From NCBI GenBank assembly GCA_034440615.1, contig JAOTOM010004056.1:25001-89000 (forward strand): a stretch of 64,000 bases of DNA, read 5' to 3'. Origin of the DNA: Ashinkailepas kermadecensis (taxonomy: Eukaryota > Arthropoda > Thecostraca > Neolepadidae). Below are positions 1-26,393 of this stretch, one piece after another. The stretch's first letter is position 1. Each line of letters begins with the position of its first letter. The position numbers were made by a program, and so were the translations under genes. The notes below the pieces were generated by a model that was given only the letters and a program-made list of their open reading frames with translations, did not search any database and was not told the DNA's origin.

Positions 1-194
1 CGAGTCAGCAGGATACGGCCAAGCTGAGCAAGATGAAAAAGCTGCTCGACATTCTGGAGAACCCGAGCCGCCAATTTCCCGTTGATCTCCTCATCAAGTG
101 CGAGCAGGTGTTGGAAAAGCTGGAGATCAACCAACACGGCGACGCTGGCCACGGCCATAGTCAGCAGCAGCACACCACTCACAAGGAGTACCAG
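1..194 (+). CDS. MED15: MED15 exon (antepenultimate), partial
   Basis: The frame opens at position 3 and reads through LSKMKKLLDIL and FPVDLLIKCEQVLEKLE, which matches the helical segment before the MED15 C-terminal domain. It ends at CAG|GTGAGC after base 194, phase 0. The last 18 or so codons (His/Gln-rich, ending EYQ) are low in complexity and form the first unit of a 62-nt tandem repeat that continues into the intron. Using the first donor is the only choice that keeps frame with the next exon, because each further unit adds 62 nt. Confidence 0.85.
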
Positions 195-3100
195 GTGAGC
201 GTGACGTTGGACATAGCCATAGTCAGCAGCAACACACCACTTACAAGGAGTACCAGGTGAGCGTGACGTTGGACGTACCCATAGTCAGCAGCAGCACACC
301 ACTCACAAGGAGTACCAGGTGAGCGCGGTACCGACCGTCCCGTGCCGTTCATCAGCACGGAAGCCGAACGGTGAAGAGCTGAGCGGCCGTCGCCGCACTC
401 ACAGACGGACGTGTGGCCACGGCAGGGATCCACCACTCGGCCAACGGTAATACGTCATCTGAGCGGCCGTCGCCGCACTCACAGACGGACGTGTGGCCAC
501 GGCAGGATCCACCACTCGGCCAACGGTAATACGTCATCTGAGCGGCCGTCGCCGCACTGACAGACGGACGTGTGGCCACGGCAGGATCCACCACTCGGCC
601 AACGGTAATACGTCATCTGAGCGGCCGTCGCCGCACTCACGACCCAACACACATCCACCACTCTGAGCGGCCTCGCCGCACTCACAGACGGACGTGTGGC
701 CACGGCAGGGATCCACCACTCGGCCAACGGTAATACGTCATCTGAGCGGCCGTCGCCGCACTCACAGACGGACGTGTGGCCACGGCAGGATCCACCACTC
801 TGCCAACGGTAATACGTCATCTGCCGCTTCTGGTGATACATCTCCGCCGTCCAAGTGGCACAGTGCCTGACGTTGCCGTTGAGCACAGTGTCCTGAAATT
901 GCGTTCAGGTGTTGTCCAGAAATAGTCAGTCTCCGTTGGGAGTCTTATGAGGCTGACGTTGCTGCCGACGCTGCCACCACATGACCCGGTGACCCGACCG
1001 CAGGTGATCCTAGACACGGTGAACGGCTTCAGCAAGTCGCCGTACCTGAACCACACGCTGGGCCGCACGGTGGGGCCGCCGTACCAGGCGCTGCACGGCT
1101 GTACCCTGCGGCTGCCGGCGGGCCGCCGACTGCGCGCGCCGCCGGCCGACACCGACCCCATACCGGTGGCGCTGCAGCGCGAGGTGGCCGGCATGGAGGC
1201 CAGGTTCAAGGTGCGTGCTCGGCGGCGGCCCGGTGGTGATCGGGTAGGCCGCGGTCTGAGTGATGAGTCGGCCGATGAATCGCGTGCTCGGATTGGTGAG
1301 GATCGTCTCGCCATGGTGCTTCCAGTCCAACTTCATAGACACCTGGTGTGAAGTTCACCGGAGTATGTTGTGTAATGCTTTCCTTGTTTGAAGGCTTGTT
1401 TGTTACGGAAATCTTGATTGGGTTTAAGGTAGAATGTGTGTGATCCATACATTCATTAAGGTTTTTCTGATGACCTCCAGAGCAGCCTGAGACCATTCCT
1501 TCACATCCCCCTCCGAGAAAAGGAAACTACGTATGTGAGTAGTTCACCTCGGTCAGTGTGTTCCGTTGACCGAGGTCCAGACCTCTCGCTTCCCTCAGTA
1601 GTTTGTGTGATCGGCAGCCATCCGTAGTTTGCCATTCCCCAATCCTGGCACCTGTTCCAGCAGTGACTCGGTCTTCACAGGTGTGTCGTTGATGACAATG
1701 TGGATGCAGTGGGACCACTGGGACAGATGTGAGCGTTGGCTTAGATGATAGTTCGTGTTTGGCGCCAAGGCGTCTGCATAGACTAGCAATGTACGACAGG
1801 ATCTCGCCCACTGTCGTGGAACACTGGTCTGGGTGGACACACACGGCCAGCCGCTGCTATGTGGGCCGTCGAACCTGCCCTGTCTACACCTTCCCGAGCT
1901 ACTGTTAGATGTAAGCTGCGCCTAACTATGACCCGGGGCCGTTTCTCATGAAAGTATATGGTAGTGGTTAGGTAGGTCAATTCGTCATTAAGTCGCTGTT
2001 TGGTATCGTTTGATGAAGAGAGCTAAGATGCTATTCTTATCCACGACGTGCCCTTAATTTTCCGGGAATATTTTTTTACCCCAGCAACGTCAAGGGAGGT
2101 ATCACCTTTTGAATGCTGGGCTGTATTGCCTAAGCATTAATGCGAAAAGTATTAGTTAATTTTTCCTTCTTTATCTGCTTGAGCACTACCAATTGTAAAC
2201 TATCAGCCAGACTCGCACATAATAACCAAGCCCATTTCGGTATTATGAAGTCGGGATTTTGAGACCCTTGCTTCGATTTCATCACGTCTCAGATCTGTGG
2301 TTCTGACTACGGCTTTGAAATATCTAAAAGTCTGGCTTCAGCTTCGAAGCCATTTCAGTGGATTGGAATCCACTATCCAGGGAAATATTTCAGGAATAAC
2401 GGATGTCTTCAGATCGAAAATAATTGTCAAATGCACTTAGAAATATACTACCTCATTTATATCTACGCTCGTCATCATTGCGCCGCATGCACCACGTTTG
2501 GTTTGTCCACAACCGGATCTGCACTGAGTTCGGCAGTGCAGGGTGGGGTCACCGTGCTTCCCAAGTAGTTCATGCTGGTGAGCTAGCGGATCCTCCCCAC
2601 TTACCAGGTAGTCAGGACTGTCTGTGTACAAAAACTATGTGATCAGTTTAAGAGTTAAGCCTCTCGGATGTCAAGAGGTAAGATAACAATTACCAAATAT
2701 TTTGCATGTGTTGACAAGGCTTTGTCACTGGCACACGATACCCAGAATATGATGCCGTGGGTATTTGTGGTGGTGGGGTCACCATTGGGCCTTTGTGATA
2801 GGTATGTGTGGCGTATCGCCACTGGGGTCCTGTGGTTGGCGTATGTGTAGCGGTGTCCCCACTGGGCCCGTGGTGGGTATACGTGAGGTGATGTCGTCAT
2901 TGGGTCCCTGTGGTCGGTATATGTGTGGTGGTGTCGCCAATGAGCCCCTCTGACAGACAGCTGTGACGTCTCCACCAGGCCCGTCACATGTGTATGCCCT
3001 CCCCTCCCCCGTAGCTGCCAGTGACCTGCAGGTATGCAGCTGTGTGACGACCACCTCCCCTGACCGGCCGCCGCCGGCAGGTGACGCCCGACTCGACCTG

Positions 3101-3452
3101 CCCGCCGGGCAGCGGCGGCGGCGTGCGGCTGGTGGTGGAGCTCGACTGCAGCACGGTGCCGTGCGTGCCGCCTGTGCGGCTGGTGGTGCCGTCCGACTAC
3201 CCGGCCCACTCGCCGCGCTGCCTGCCCGACCGGCTGGCCTACGGCGGCACGCCGTTCCTGCGCCGCGTCCAGCAGTACCTGACGTCGCGGCTTGCCAAGC
3301 TGCCCGACCTGTACACCGTGTCGCAGCTGCTGCACCAGTGGGAGATGAGCGTGCGGCAGGCGTGCGCGCCGCCCACAGAGGTGCCGCCAGTGGTGGTGGG
3401 CGCCGGCCCGTCGGCGGCCAGCGTGCAGCCGGCCACACAGGCCGTCAACTAG
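1..3452 (+). CDS. MED15: MED15 (Mediator complex subunit 15), 3' part of gene, three exons
   Basis: MED15 is a tail-module subunit of the nuclear Mediator complex, which links DNA-bound activators to RNA polymerase II. Only the conserved C-terminal part of the gene is in the window; the N-terminal KIX domain and glutamine-rich region would lie to the left. Exons are 1-194 (open at the left edge), 1004-1210 and 3081-3452 (stop TAG). All introns are phase 0, with CAG|GTGAGC and AAG|GTGCGT donors and CGCAG and GGCAG acceptors. The joined protein follows vertebrate MED15 block by block: LSKMKKLLDIL, CEQVLEKLE, a VILDTV / NHTLGRT block, QREVAGMEARFK, a VPSDYPAHSP block, and TSRLAKLPD near the end. 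The identification comes from remembered family sequence, not a search. Introns are about 0.8 and 1.9 kb and hold minisatellites. No neighbour suggests shared regulation. Confidence 0.88.
133..318 (+). repeat. 62-nt minisatellite spanning a 5' splice site, 3 units
   Basis: Units run 133-194, 195-256 and 257-318. Each ends ...AAGGAGTACCAG and is followed by GTGAGC. Unit 1 is the end of the MED15 exon; units 2 and 3 lie in the intron. The result is three near-identical 5' splice sites after bases 194, 256 and 318. Since 62 is not a multiple of 3, only the first keeps the MED15 frame. Confidence 0.9.
381..822 (+). repeat. 79-80-nt minisatellite in MED15 intron
   Basis: Units start with GAGCGGCCGTCGCCGCACTC near 381, 461, 540, 619, 665 (after a short truncated unit) and 744. 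Each full unit ends CGGTAATACGTCATCT. The long minus-strand open frames over this block are read-through of the repeat. Confidence 0.9.
1004..1210 (+). CDS. MED15: MED15 exon (penultimate)
   Basis: Acceptor CCGACCGCAG|GTGATC at 1003/1004 and donor TTCAAG|GTGCGT at 1210/1211; 207 nt, phase 0 at both ends. It encodes VILDTVNGF, the NHTLGRTVGPPYQALHG block and EVAGMEARFK, which line up with the LLDAVLANI / FNHSL / GEVARLDPKF blocks of vertebrate MED15. GC content is very high, unlike the surrounding intron. Confidence 0.88.
1211..3080 (+). other. MED15 last intron
   Basis: This intron has GT-AG ends. Most of it (about 1350-2650) is AT-rich with nothing I recognise. From about 2765 to 2950 there is a degenerate repeat of roughly 50 nt built on GGGTCC-TGTGGT-GGTATATGTG-GGTGTC; open frames over it are not genes. 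Confidence 0.75.
3081..3452 (+). CDS. MED15: MED15 terminal coding exon
   Basis: The acceptor is GCCGGCAG|GTGACG, phase 0. The exon reads VTPDSTCPPGSGGG, then the conserved core VRLVVPSDYPAHSPRC, YGGTPFLRRVQQYLTSRL and a WEMSVRQAC helix, and stops at TAG 3450-3452. The C-terminal tail after this helix (Pro/Val/Ala-rich) is longer than in vertebrate MED15 and low in complexity. The core, which has an E2-conjugating-like wedge pattern in MED15 proteins, is intact. Confidence 0.88.
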   Translation: MTPDSTCPPGSGGGVRLVVELDCSTVPCVPPVRLVVPSDYPAHSPRCLPDRLAYGGTPFLRRVQQYLTSRLAKLPDLYTVSQLLHQWEMSVRQACAPPTEVPPVVVGAGPSAASVQPATQAVN

Positions 3453-4599
3453 CGTGCGGGCCGCGCCGTACTCACCGACCCGTGTCGTTAACTGACCTGC
3501 CGGTTTTGTGGGCCGACTCGTGCTGCTTACCGCGGTGGACGGCGGCCGCCGACGCAACATTCTATCCAAGCTCAGTGGACTTTGGCGATGGGACTTGAGA
3601 GATTGGGGCCTTGGCGCCACTGATGTAAATTTGTTTTCAATGGTGGGGCTACGTTGGTCGACGCAACAAATGACGAAGAAGCTGAAGCCGATTAGTGACT
3701 ATACTATTCGTCGTTGCACTATTCATGCTGGCTTGGCTGGGAAACCCGCAGGAATGCCGGATGACATTTACCTGTAGTGGCATCGGTTTGTTTGGTACAT
3801 TCTGGATCAGAGGCTGGCATTGAAGACCAGCTGCCCCTGTTCGCTTCCGTTTTTTGTTCCGTTGGACGAGTAGCTGTGACTGCTGGTGGTACAGGTACAG
3901 CAGCGGAGGCTGTCAGGTACAGGTACAGCAGCGAAGGTTGTCGGGAGCTTCGTACACACTGGAGATGAAATATTAATATTGAAAATATATGTTATGGTCT
4001 GTACCTGAAGCCCTTACTGAAGGGGTGAATGCACGTTTGTTTTATGATTTGCCAGAGATCGTTAGATTACAAAAACTACAGGGAGAAAAAATGATGGCAA
4101 CACTCAGAGAATAGGTGAAGAATGTTTAAATTACATGCACTTGGTAACTGTTCGAGCAACTAGCTCCCCATACATAGCAATGCCCTCCACGTAGTGAAAA
4201 CCCGAATAGTTACTACGTAGCCTTCAATTATTATGGAAAGAGCCCTACGAAGATCTTACCTCGTTACGGATCTTTTCGTGATGTTTCATATCTGAGGTAC
4301 ACCTGAACATGCCACTGCAGGTAAATGCTAAGTTCACCCCCATCGACAGAATATGGAACCTGATGAAGCCATTCAGTCTGAATCGCTCGCCCCTTCTCTA
4401 CTGTGCCCGTTCCCCCAGCTGACCGTGACCGGACAGGACGGCAGATTACTGACCTACAAGTCTTAGTCCACTTTAAGGTGCACTACGCTAGCGCCGCAGG
4501 AAACAACACCCACAACGCCACCATAATCAACGCCCTCGCCGCCAATAAAATTAAATTTCAACTTTGACAACACATAACTACCATCAAACATTCACTATG
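3453..4599. other. Region downstream of MED15
   Basis: It holds the MED15 3' untranslated region and AT-rich DNA. A pair of direct repeats built on GGTACAGGTACAGCAGCG lies near 3885-3945. I see no canonical AATAAA close to the stop and no gene. From about 4390 the base composition changes toward that of the LINE that follows. Confidence 0.6.
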
Positions 4600-6300
4600 C
4601 ACGAATTCAACTTTGCCATCAGCAAGTGTGAAAGCACGTCGGTTGAACCGGACGACATCCACCACCAGTTATTCGAACGTCTCAGCAAAAATGCCCCGAC
4701 ATACTAGCGGCCATCAACGATGTGTACCTAAATGACGCCTTTCCTGCTACGTGGCGAGAAAGTGCAGTCATCCTTCCACTCCAGAAAGATACAGGCCTAT
4801 CTCACTAGCTGCGCTAGTAAGATGGTCGAGCGGATGGTCAACACACGATTGCGACATTTCCTGGAACACAACAATCTGTTCGACGAGTTTCAGTGCGGCT
4901 TCCACCGTCAAAAATCAACCACAGACAATCTCATTCGACTAGTGCACGAGATCAAACGCGGTGTACGCGACGAACAACAATAGTTGCATGCTTAGACGTA
5001 ACTGCCGCATTTGACCGAGTACACATGTCCGCACTGACGCACAAACTCCACAAGCTAGGCCTACATGGGTACATAATGCATTACAATCCAAACTTCCTCA
5101 GGCATAGGACCCTAAAAGTCGGATGCGGCAGTGTCACATCAAGCACCGCACCTCAGGATCAAGGCCTGGGGCAGGGAACGTGCTCTCGCCGAGCCTCCTC
5201 ATCATGATTAACGACGTACTTGCCGATTACACGGACACCTCGCTTCAAGTATTCACCTTTCGCGGACGACATAGCCATTTGGACAGCAGCACAGTGCCTC
5301 CTAAAAGCCGAGAAAATCATTCAAACCGCACTATGCCACATAGAAGAGTGGTGCATAACTTCTGGCCTCATCCTGACCGCAAAAAATCGGCAGCAGTTAC
5401 ATCTAGCCGTCTCCGCCCCACACCAACAACTTTCCTTCGCATGCACGGCAACGCCATCGAACAGGTTAAAAGCTTCAAGTTATTGAGAACACATTTGGAT
5501 CGGAACCTTAACTTCAACACACAAATCACTAACATCTTGAAGCGATACGCAAAGCTCATGAACCTACTCCGCGCACTGACAGGCACAGACTGGGGCGGAG
5601 ACAGAAAACAAACATTACTGAGACTCCACAAGGCAACAGTACGACCCATCCCAGAATACAGAAGCATTATCTTTGCAACCAGTTCGCCGACACTGAGCCA
5701 AAAAAAACGTCATTCAAAACAGCTGAATCAGAGCAGCCACAGGAGCCCTCAGCAGCACACTAGCTAGTCTTCTAATAGACTCAAGCAGCCCTACCCTCCG
5801 TTTCAGGATACAACTGTGCCGCTTCTACATAAAAGTCGAATCCATTGAAAACCACCCGGGGCAGCGATGTTTTCGGTCCGATAGATGCAAGAGTCGGTTT
5901 GGGCGCAAACTCCCACCACTTGGTGTCCAAATTGCCACGGCTCTTTCAGATTTGAACCTCACAATGCCAACCACTGCAACTCGACCGCCCACCGGGCCAT
6001 TCTGGACCGATAGTCAACCAATGTTCGAGACCTGTTCTCGAAAAATAAACCAGATATCACGGCGGGTGAAATTCTTGGCACCTTCATCCAATTCACAGAT
6101 CTCAACAGCCATAAAACACTTGTATTCACGGATTGGTCAAAACACGAGGTCAAAGTATGCATCGGCATCACCGGGTCGGCATTAGCTTTAGACTTTCGAA
6201 ACATCTGCCAGATAACCTTTCCATCTTCACCGCTGAAGTAGTGATTGATACAAATTCCATGAAAAGAGATAGCTGATTGCATTCCACCTAATATGCGTGT
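4600..6300 (+). pseudogene. Decayed non-LTR retrotransposon (I/Jockey-like RT plus RNase H remnant)
   Basis: Reverse-transcriptase blocks occur in order but in changing frames. They are a DAFPATWRESAVILPL block near 4730, a KMVERMVNTRLRHFLE block near 4820, an ACLDVTAAFDRVH block near 4990 (motif A), a GNVLSPSLLIMINDVLAD block near 5180, and the catalytic FADDIAIW near 5255. They are followed by the thumb-like region to 5760. A remnant of RNase H, VFTDWSKHE, lies near 6118. There are several frameshifts and stops, so it cannot be functional. It is distinct in sequence from the two LINE copies at 35-44 kb. Ends are not clear. Confidence 0.82.
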
Positions 6301-6369
6301 TGCATGACCCATACCAGTTCGCCGTGAGGGTCTGTACCTTTGTGGCAGGAGTCCGGCACACCAATGCAG

Positions 6370-6600
6370 TAATGCCACGCAGCATGGACTGCGCCAAGGG
6401 CAAGGGCACGTGTCCCCCCTCCCCCAACGGCGTGAAGCCTAGTATTTCGTGTATATGGGCGCTCAAGAGAAAGAATGGGCCACGAAAAGGATCATGCCCT
6501 CCCCCTTCCCCAATCCGAAGTCCGTGGCGCCGCTGGTGCCACGCAGTGCCATATCTTAAAGAGCGGCTGCCGTGCTTGCGTAACTCGAGCCGGGCATGGC
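6370..6600. mobile_element. GC-rich interspersed repeat fragment
   Basis: The block has GGCACGTGTCCCCCCTCCCCC and ATGCCCTCCCCCTTCCCC patches. These resemble the blocks near 9230, 27000 and 44430, so it is probably a fragment of one non-autonomous element family. The ends were not found. Confidence 0.4.
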
Positions 6601-6700
6601 AATACGGTTGACGGAGCTCAACGCAAATCACCACCATCACAACAGTACCGCGCCACTCAAAACGGCACGTTCGCTATCGCGGCACAGGGGCACGGCGCAC

Positions 6701-6990
6701 ACTGCCAGCAGCACCAGGCCGAGCCAGCTCTCCGTCTGAAGCAGTGTAGCAGTGTTGGAGACTGCCAGCAGCACCAGGCCGAGCCAGCTCTCCGTCTGAA
6801 GCAGTGTAGCAGTGTTGGAGACTGCCAGCAGCACCAGGCCGAGCCAGCTCTCCGTCTGAAGCAGTGTTTGAGACTGCCAGCAGCACCGGGCGAAGCCATC
6901 TCTACGCCGGAAGAAGTGTAGCAGTGCTGGAGACTGACAGCAGCACCAGGCCGAGCCATCTCTACGCCTGTAGCAGTGTAGCAGTGCTTG
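6701..6990 (+). repeat. 60-nt minisatellite
   Basis: The unit begins CTGCCAGCAGCACCAGGCCG and ends GCAGTGTTGGAGA. Two perfect units and about three diverged or shortened ones are present. Open frames on both strands are a product of the repeat. Confidence 0.9.
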
Positions 6991-7329
6991 AGTGTTGGAC
7001 ACTCATGTGTCCACCATAATACTCTGAGACCAAGATTCTGATTAATTAAATAACGAAGGATAGTCAGTATCAGGTACGTTAAGGCAATCCCAGCCATACA
7101 ACATATTTAGACCATCCTGGAACACTGGCAGGATGGGCACACGATCACTTCCTTCATGTTGATGAATTTGGACTGATTCAACCCGGCACCAGCCAGTGAC
7201 GTAGTCAGGATTTGGTTCAAGGGGACATATGAACACCTACATAGCCCCTCCCTCCACACACTTTTTCGAAACTCGTCGGATTTCGGGCACTGTTTACAAA
7301 GAGCCTAGAAGGACGGAGACCGAACAGAT

Positions 7330-8560
7330 AACCATGGTGGCGTTCGGTACGTCACTGCCCGTGTCGTACAAAAGACCGTGATGGTATTCAGTGCATCACT
7401 GTCCGTGTCGTACGGCAGACCGTGATGGTATTCAGTACATCGCTGTCAGTGTCGTACAGAGGACCGTGGTGGTATTCAGTGCATCACTGTCCGTGTCGTA
7501 CAGAGGACCGTGGTGGTATTCCGTGTCACTGTCCGTGTCGTACGGGAGACCGTGGTGGTATTCCGTGCCACTTTCCGTTTTTTAAGGGAAAAGGGGGGGT
7601 ATTTATTATTAATTTTTTTTTTTTAGGGGAGACCGTGGTGGTATTCCGTGTCACTGTCCGTGTGGTACAGAGGACCGTGGTGGTATTCAGTGTATCACTG
7701 TCCGTGTCGTACAGAGGACCGTGGTGGTATTCCGTGTCACTGTCCGTGTCGTACAGAGGACCGTGGTGGTATTCAGTGTATCACTGTCCGTGTCGTACAG
7801 AGGACCGTGGTGGTATTCCGTGTCACTGTCCGTGTCGTACTGGAGACCGTGATGGTATTCCGTGTCACTGTCCGTGTCGTACGGGAGACCGTGATGGCAT
7901 TCCGTGTCACTGTCCGTGTCGTACAGAGGACCGTGGTGGTATTCCGTGTCACTGTCCGTGTGGTACAGAGGACCGTGGTGGTATTCAGTGTATCACTGTC
8001 CGTGTCGTACAGAGGACCGTGGTGGTATTCCGTGTCACTGTCCGTGTCGTACAGAGGACCGTGGTGGTATTCAGTGTATCACTGTCCGTGTCGTACGGGA
8101 GACCGTGGTGGGATTCAGTGCATCACTGTCCGTGTCGTACAGAGGACCGTGGTGGTATTCCGTGTCACTGTCCGTGTCGTACTGGAGACCGTGATGGTAT
8201 TCCGTGTCACTGTCCGCGTCGTACGGGAGACCGTGATGGTATTCCGTGTCACTGTCCGTGTCGTACGGGAGACCGTGGTGGTATTCCGTGTCACTGTCCG
8301 TGTGGTACAGAGGACCGTGGTGGTATTCAGTGTATCACTGTCCGTGTCGTACAGAGGACCGTGGTGGTATTCCGTGTCACTGTCCGTGTCGTACAGAGGA
8401 CCGTGGTGGTATTCAGTGTATCACTGTCCGTGTCGTACGGGAGACCGTGGTGGGATTCAGTGCATCACTGTCCGTGTCGTACAGAGGACCGTGGTCGTAT
8501 TCCGTGTCACTGCCCGTGTCGTACGGGAGACCGTGATGGTATTCGCTATGCCAGTGTCAG
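7330..8560 (+). repeat. 42-44-nt minisatellite, about 28 units
   Basis: The core is CCGTGTCGTACAGAGGACCG, then TGGTGGTATT and CAGTGTATCACTGT or CCGTGTCACTGT. Variants (AGAG/GGGA, GTGG/GATG, TCAG/TCCG) are arranged in higher-order blocks; a stretch near 7890-8190 repeats near 8230-8540. A poly-T-rich interruption lies near 7585-7630. The 441-residue open frame over it is not a gene. Confidence 0.92.
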
Positions 8561-8858
8561 TTCAGTAAGTCATGAGGATATCTGTTGCAGCACTTCTCTC
8601 GTATTACATAACCGCGTGGGGCAAGATCAAATTTGCGACCTGCTTAAAGCTTTGATGTCAGCAGTCAGGGTGAAATCTCGCATATGCTTGTTGAGGGCCT
8701 CACGCAAATATAGTCCCACCGCGAATTATTTTCATTTTGAACGATAGTGCCTGTGGGAATATACCAGATCAAATCGAGCTCAAACCAACATGAGCCCCCA
8801 ACTAACTTAGCAAAAAGTCCACCCGTGGCCTGTTGTCCACAGCAGAGCCGGCCACTCG

Positions 8859-8866
8859 TGACGTCA
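8859..8866 (+). promoter_or_regulatory. TGACGTCA palindrome just upstream of the UGT start codon
   Basis: This is a perfect cAMP-response-element core ten bases before the ATG at 8876. The same octamer occurs at least seven more times in the window, mostly in repeats, so a regulatory role is only a possibility. Confidence 0.25.
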
Positions 8867-8875
8867 CAGTCAGCT

Positions 8876-24857
<15,982 letters not shown>

Positions 24858-25297
24858 AGAGCGGACCGGCCGCGGTGGCGGTCGTCGGCGCACTCAGCTT
24901 GCGAGTGTCGCAACGCTTTCCCGGGTACGTGAATACTGAACAAGCGGATACTGTTCGCTCACTGCATGTGCCGCTGAGATTAAGTCAACGAACGAGGCAC
25001 TGATGTCGCCTCGGACTACTGTTCGGCGATGCTTGCACACCCGTGACAGGCTTCGCAAAATGTTGAACGTTTAACTTGACCTCTTATGTTAGGGGATGAG
25101 TCCCCCTTTATACAATCGGGACAGCTATTCCGCTTCCTTGCAGAGGTTACGTTTTCCGTGATATACACGTGATTAATACGATGACATTCATGTGGTTAGA
25201 CCAGGATTGTATGATGTACGTCATGACAATATATTTCATAATGTGTCGCATTTAGCAGATTCAATCAGTTTCGCCTCTAAAAACTCTATATAATTGA

Positions 25298-25370
25298 CGA
25301 TGTTATGGGCGCTGTATGACCTCTGCAGTCGATGCGCCCCTAAACCGCAATAACCAACCAACCAACTTGA
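25298..25370 (+). mobile_element. Short interspersed repeat ending AATAACCAACCAACC
   Basis: It has ATGGGCGCTGTATGACC at one end, GATGCGCCCCTAAACC in the middle and AATAACCAACCAACC at the other. The same body is found reversed at 26328 and 46873. It is probably a non-autonomous retroposon or its 3' part; the tail matches the tRNA-derived SINE family in this window. Confidence 0.6.
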
Positions 25371-26327
25371 CCTCTTAGGAACAGGGTTGAAAGAAGCCTC
25401 TCTTTTCCTACCAGAAGATTGCTGAACGATGTTTGGCAATGAACTAACCGAAATATACTCCTCTTTCGTAATCACCAGGTCAGAGGGTTCTTACTACCTG
25501 GCTTTTGTTACAGTAGTAAATAGTGGCCGAACATAAAACTAATACATCGCATATACTTATATGCTCTTCCATAGTTATGAAGGGAAGTAAGACTGCACTG
25601 CAAATGTTTCGATTCTTTTCTTTGCTTATTTCTATTCGGTCCTCACGACAGTGGGTACTATGATCCAAGTGTAAAGGAGAAAGATTTAAGAGTTATCGGA
25701 GATTGACATGAACGCAGATATTTGAAATATCGCTTCACACAAGCAAGTGAGAATTCTGCTCTCCGCCCGTCATCTTTTGAATATTTCATCATCTGTCTCA
25801 TTAAATTAGAGCAAATCAGGGGTGCAAAAGAAAAGGAAAAAATTACCGACTGAGGAACAAAAATAAAAACCCATACGCCGATTGAAGAACATACTTCAAA
25901 CAGAGAAAAGACAATGAGAACTTTTGACAGGACAATGTATGGAAGCGTTATAGACAGCAACCGAGAACTTCATCTTAATTTACGGTGAGCGCGAGTGATC
26001 AATTCCGGTCGGAACGCCCTAAAGCCCAAATAACTAACTAACATCTTAATCTATGGTTGGCATAGCTACTGAAATCACATCTAAATCGGTGGACTGATTT
26101 TAAAACGGTCATCACTGATTCTGATTCACCTCATGCTCATCAGTATTCCCCATGCAAAACTCTAGAGCAGATTTGTGAACCATAAAATTGCTCCATCCAA
26201 CCATGAAACTGATCAACCCAGATGATAAAACTGTGGACTAGCGCAGACAAGTTCCATCATGAAGTGGAAATTGGCATATACTGTTAATTTTAAAAGATAT
26301 ATAAACAAGACGCTGGCAGTAAACTGA

Positions 26328-26393
26328 TTGGTTGGTTATTTGAGTTTTAGGGCGCATCGACCAGGTTTGGTCATTTAGCGCCCATAACTAATA
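26328..26393 (-). mobile_element. Short interspersed repeat (GGTTGGTTATT type), reversed
   Basis: Reads GATTGGTTGGTTATTTGAG, then GGGCGCATCGACCAGG and ends AGCGCCCATAACTA, the reverse complement of the copy at 25298. Confidence 0.6.

Noticed and set aside
7422..8747. 441-residue open frame on the plus strand
   Set aside because: It is read-through of the 42-44-nt minisatellite. The composition is repetitive (CPCRTEDRGGIP units), other frames are equally open, and there is no known domain.
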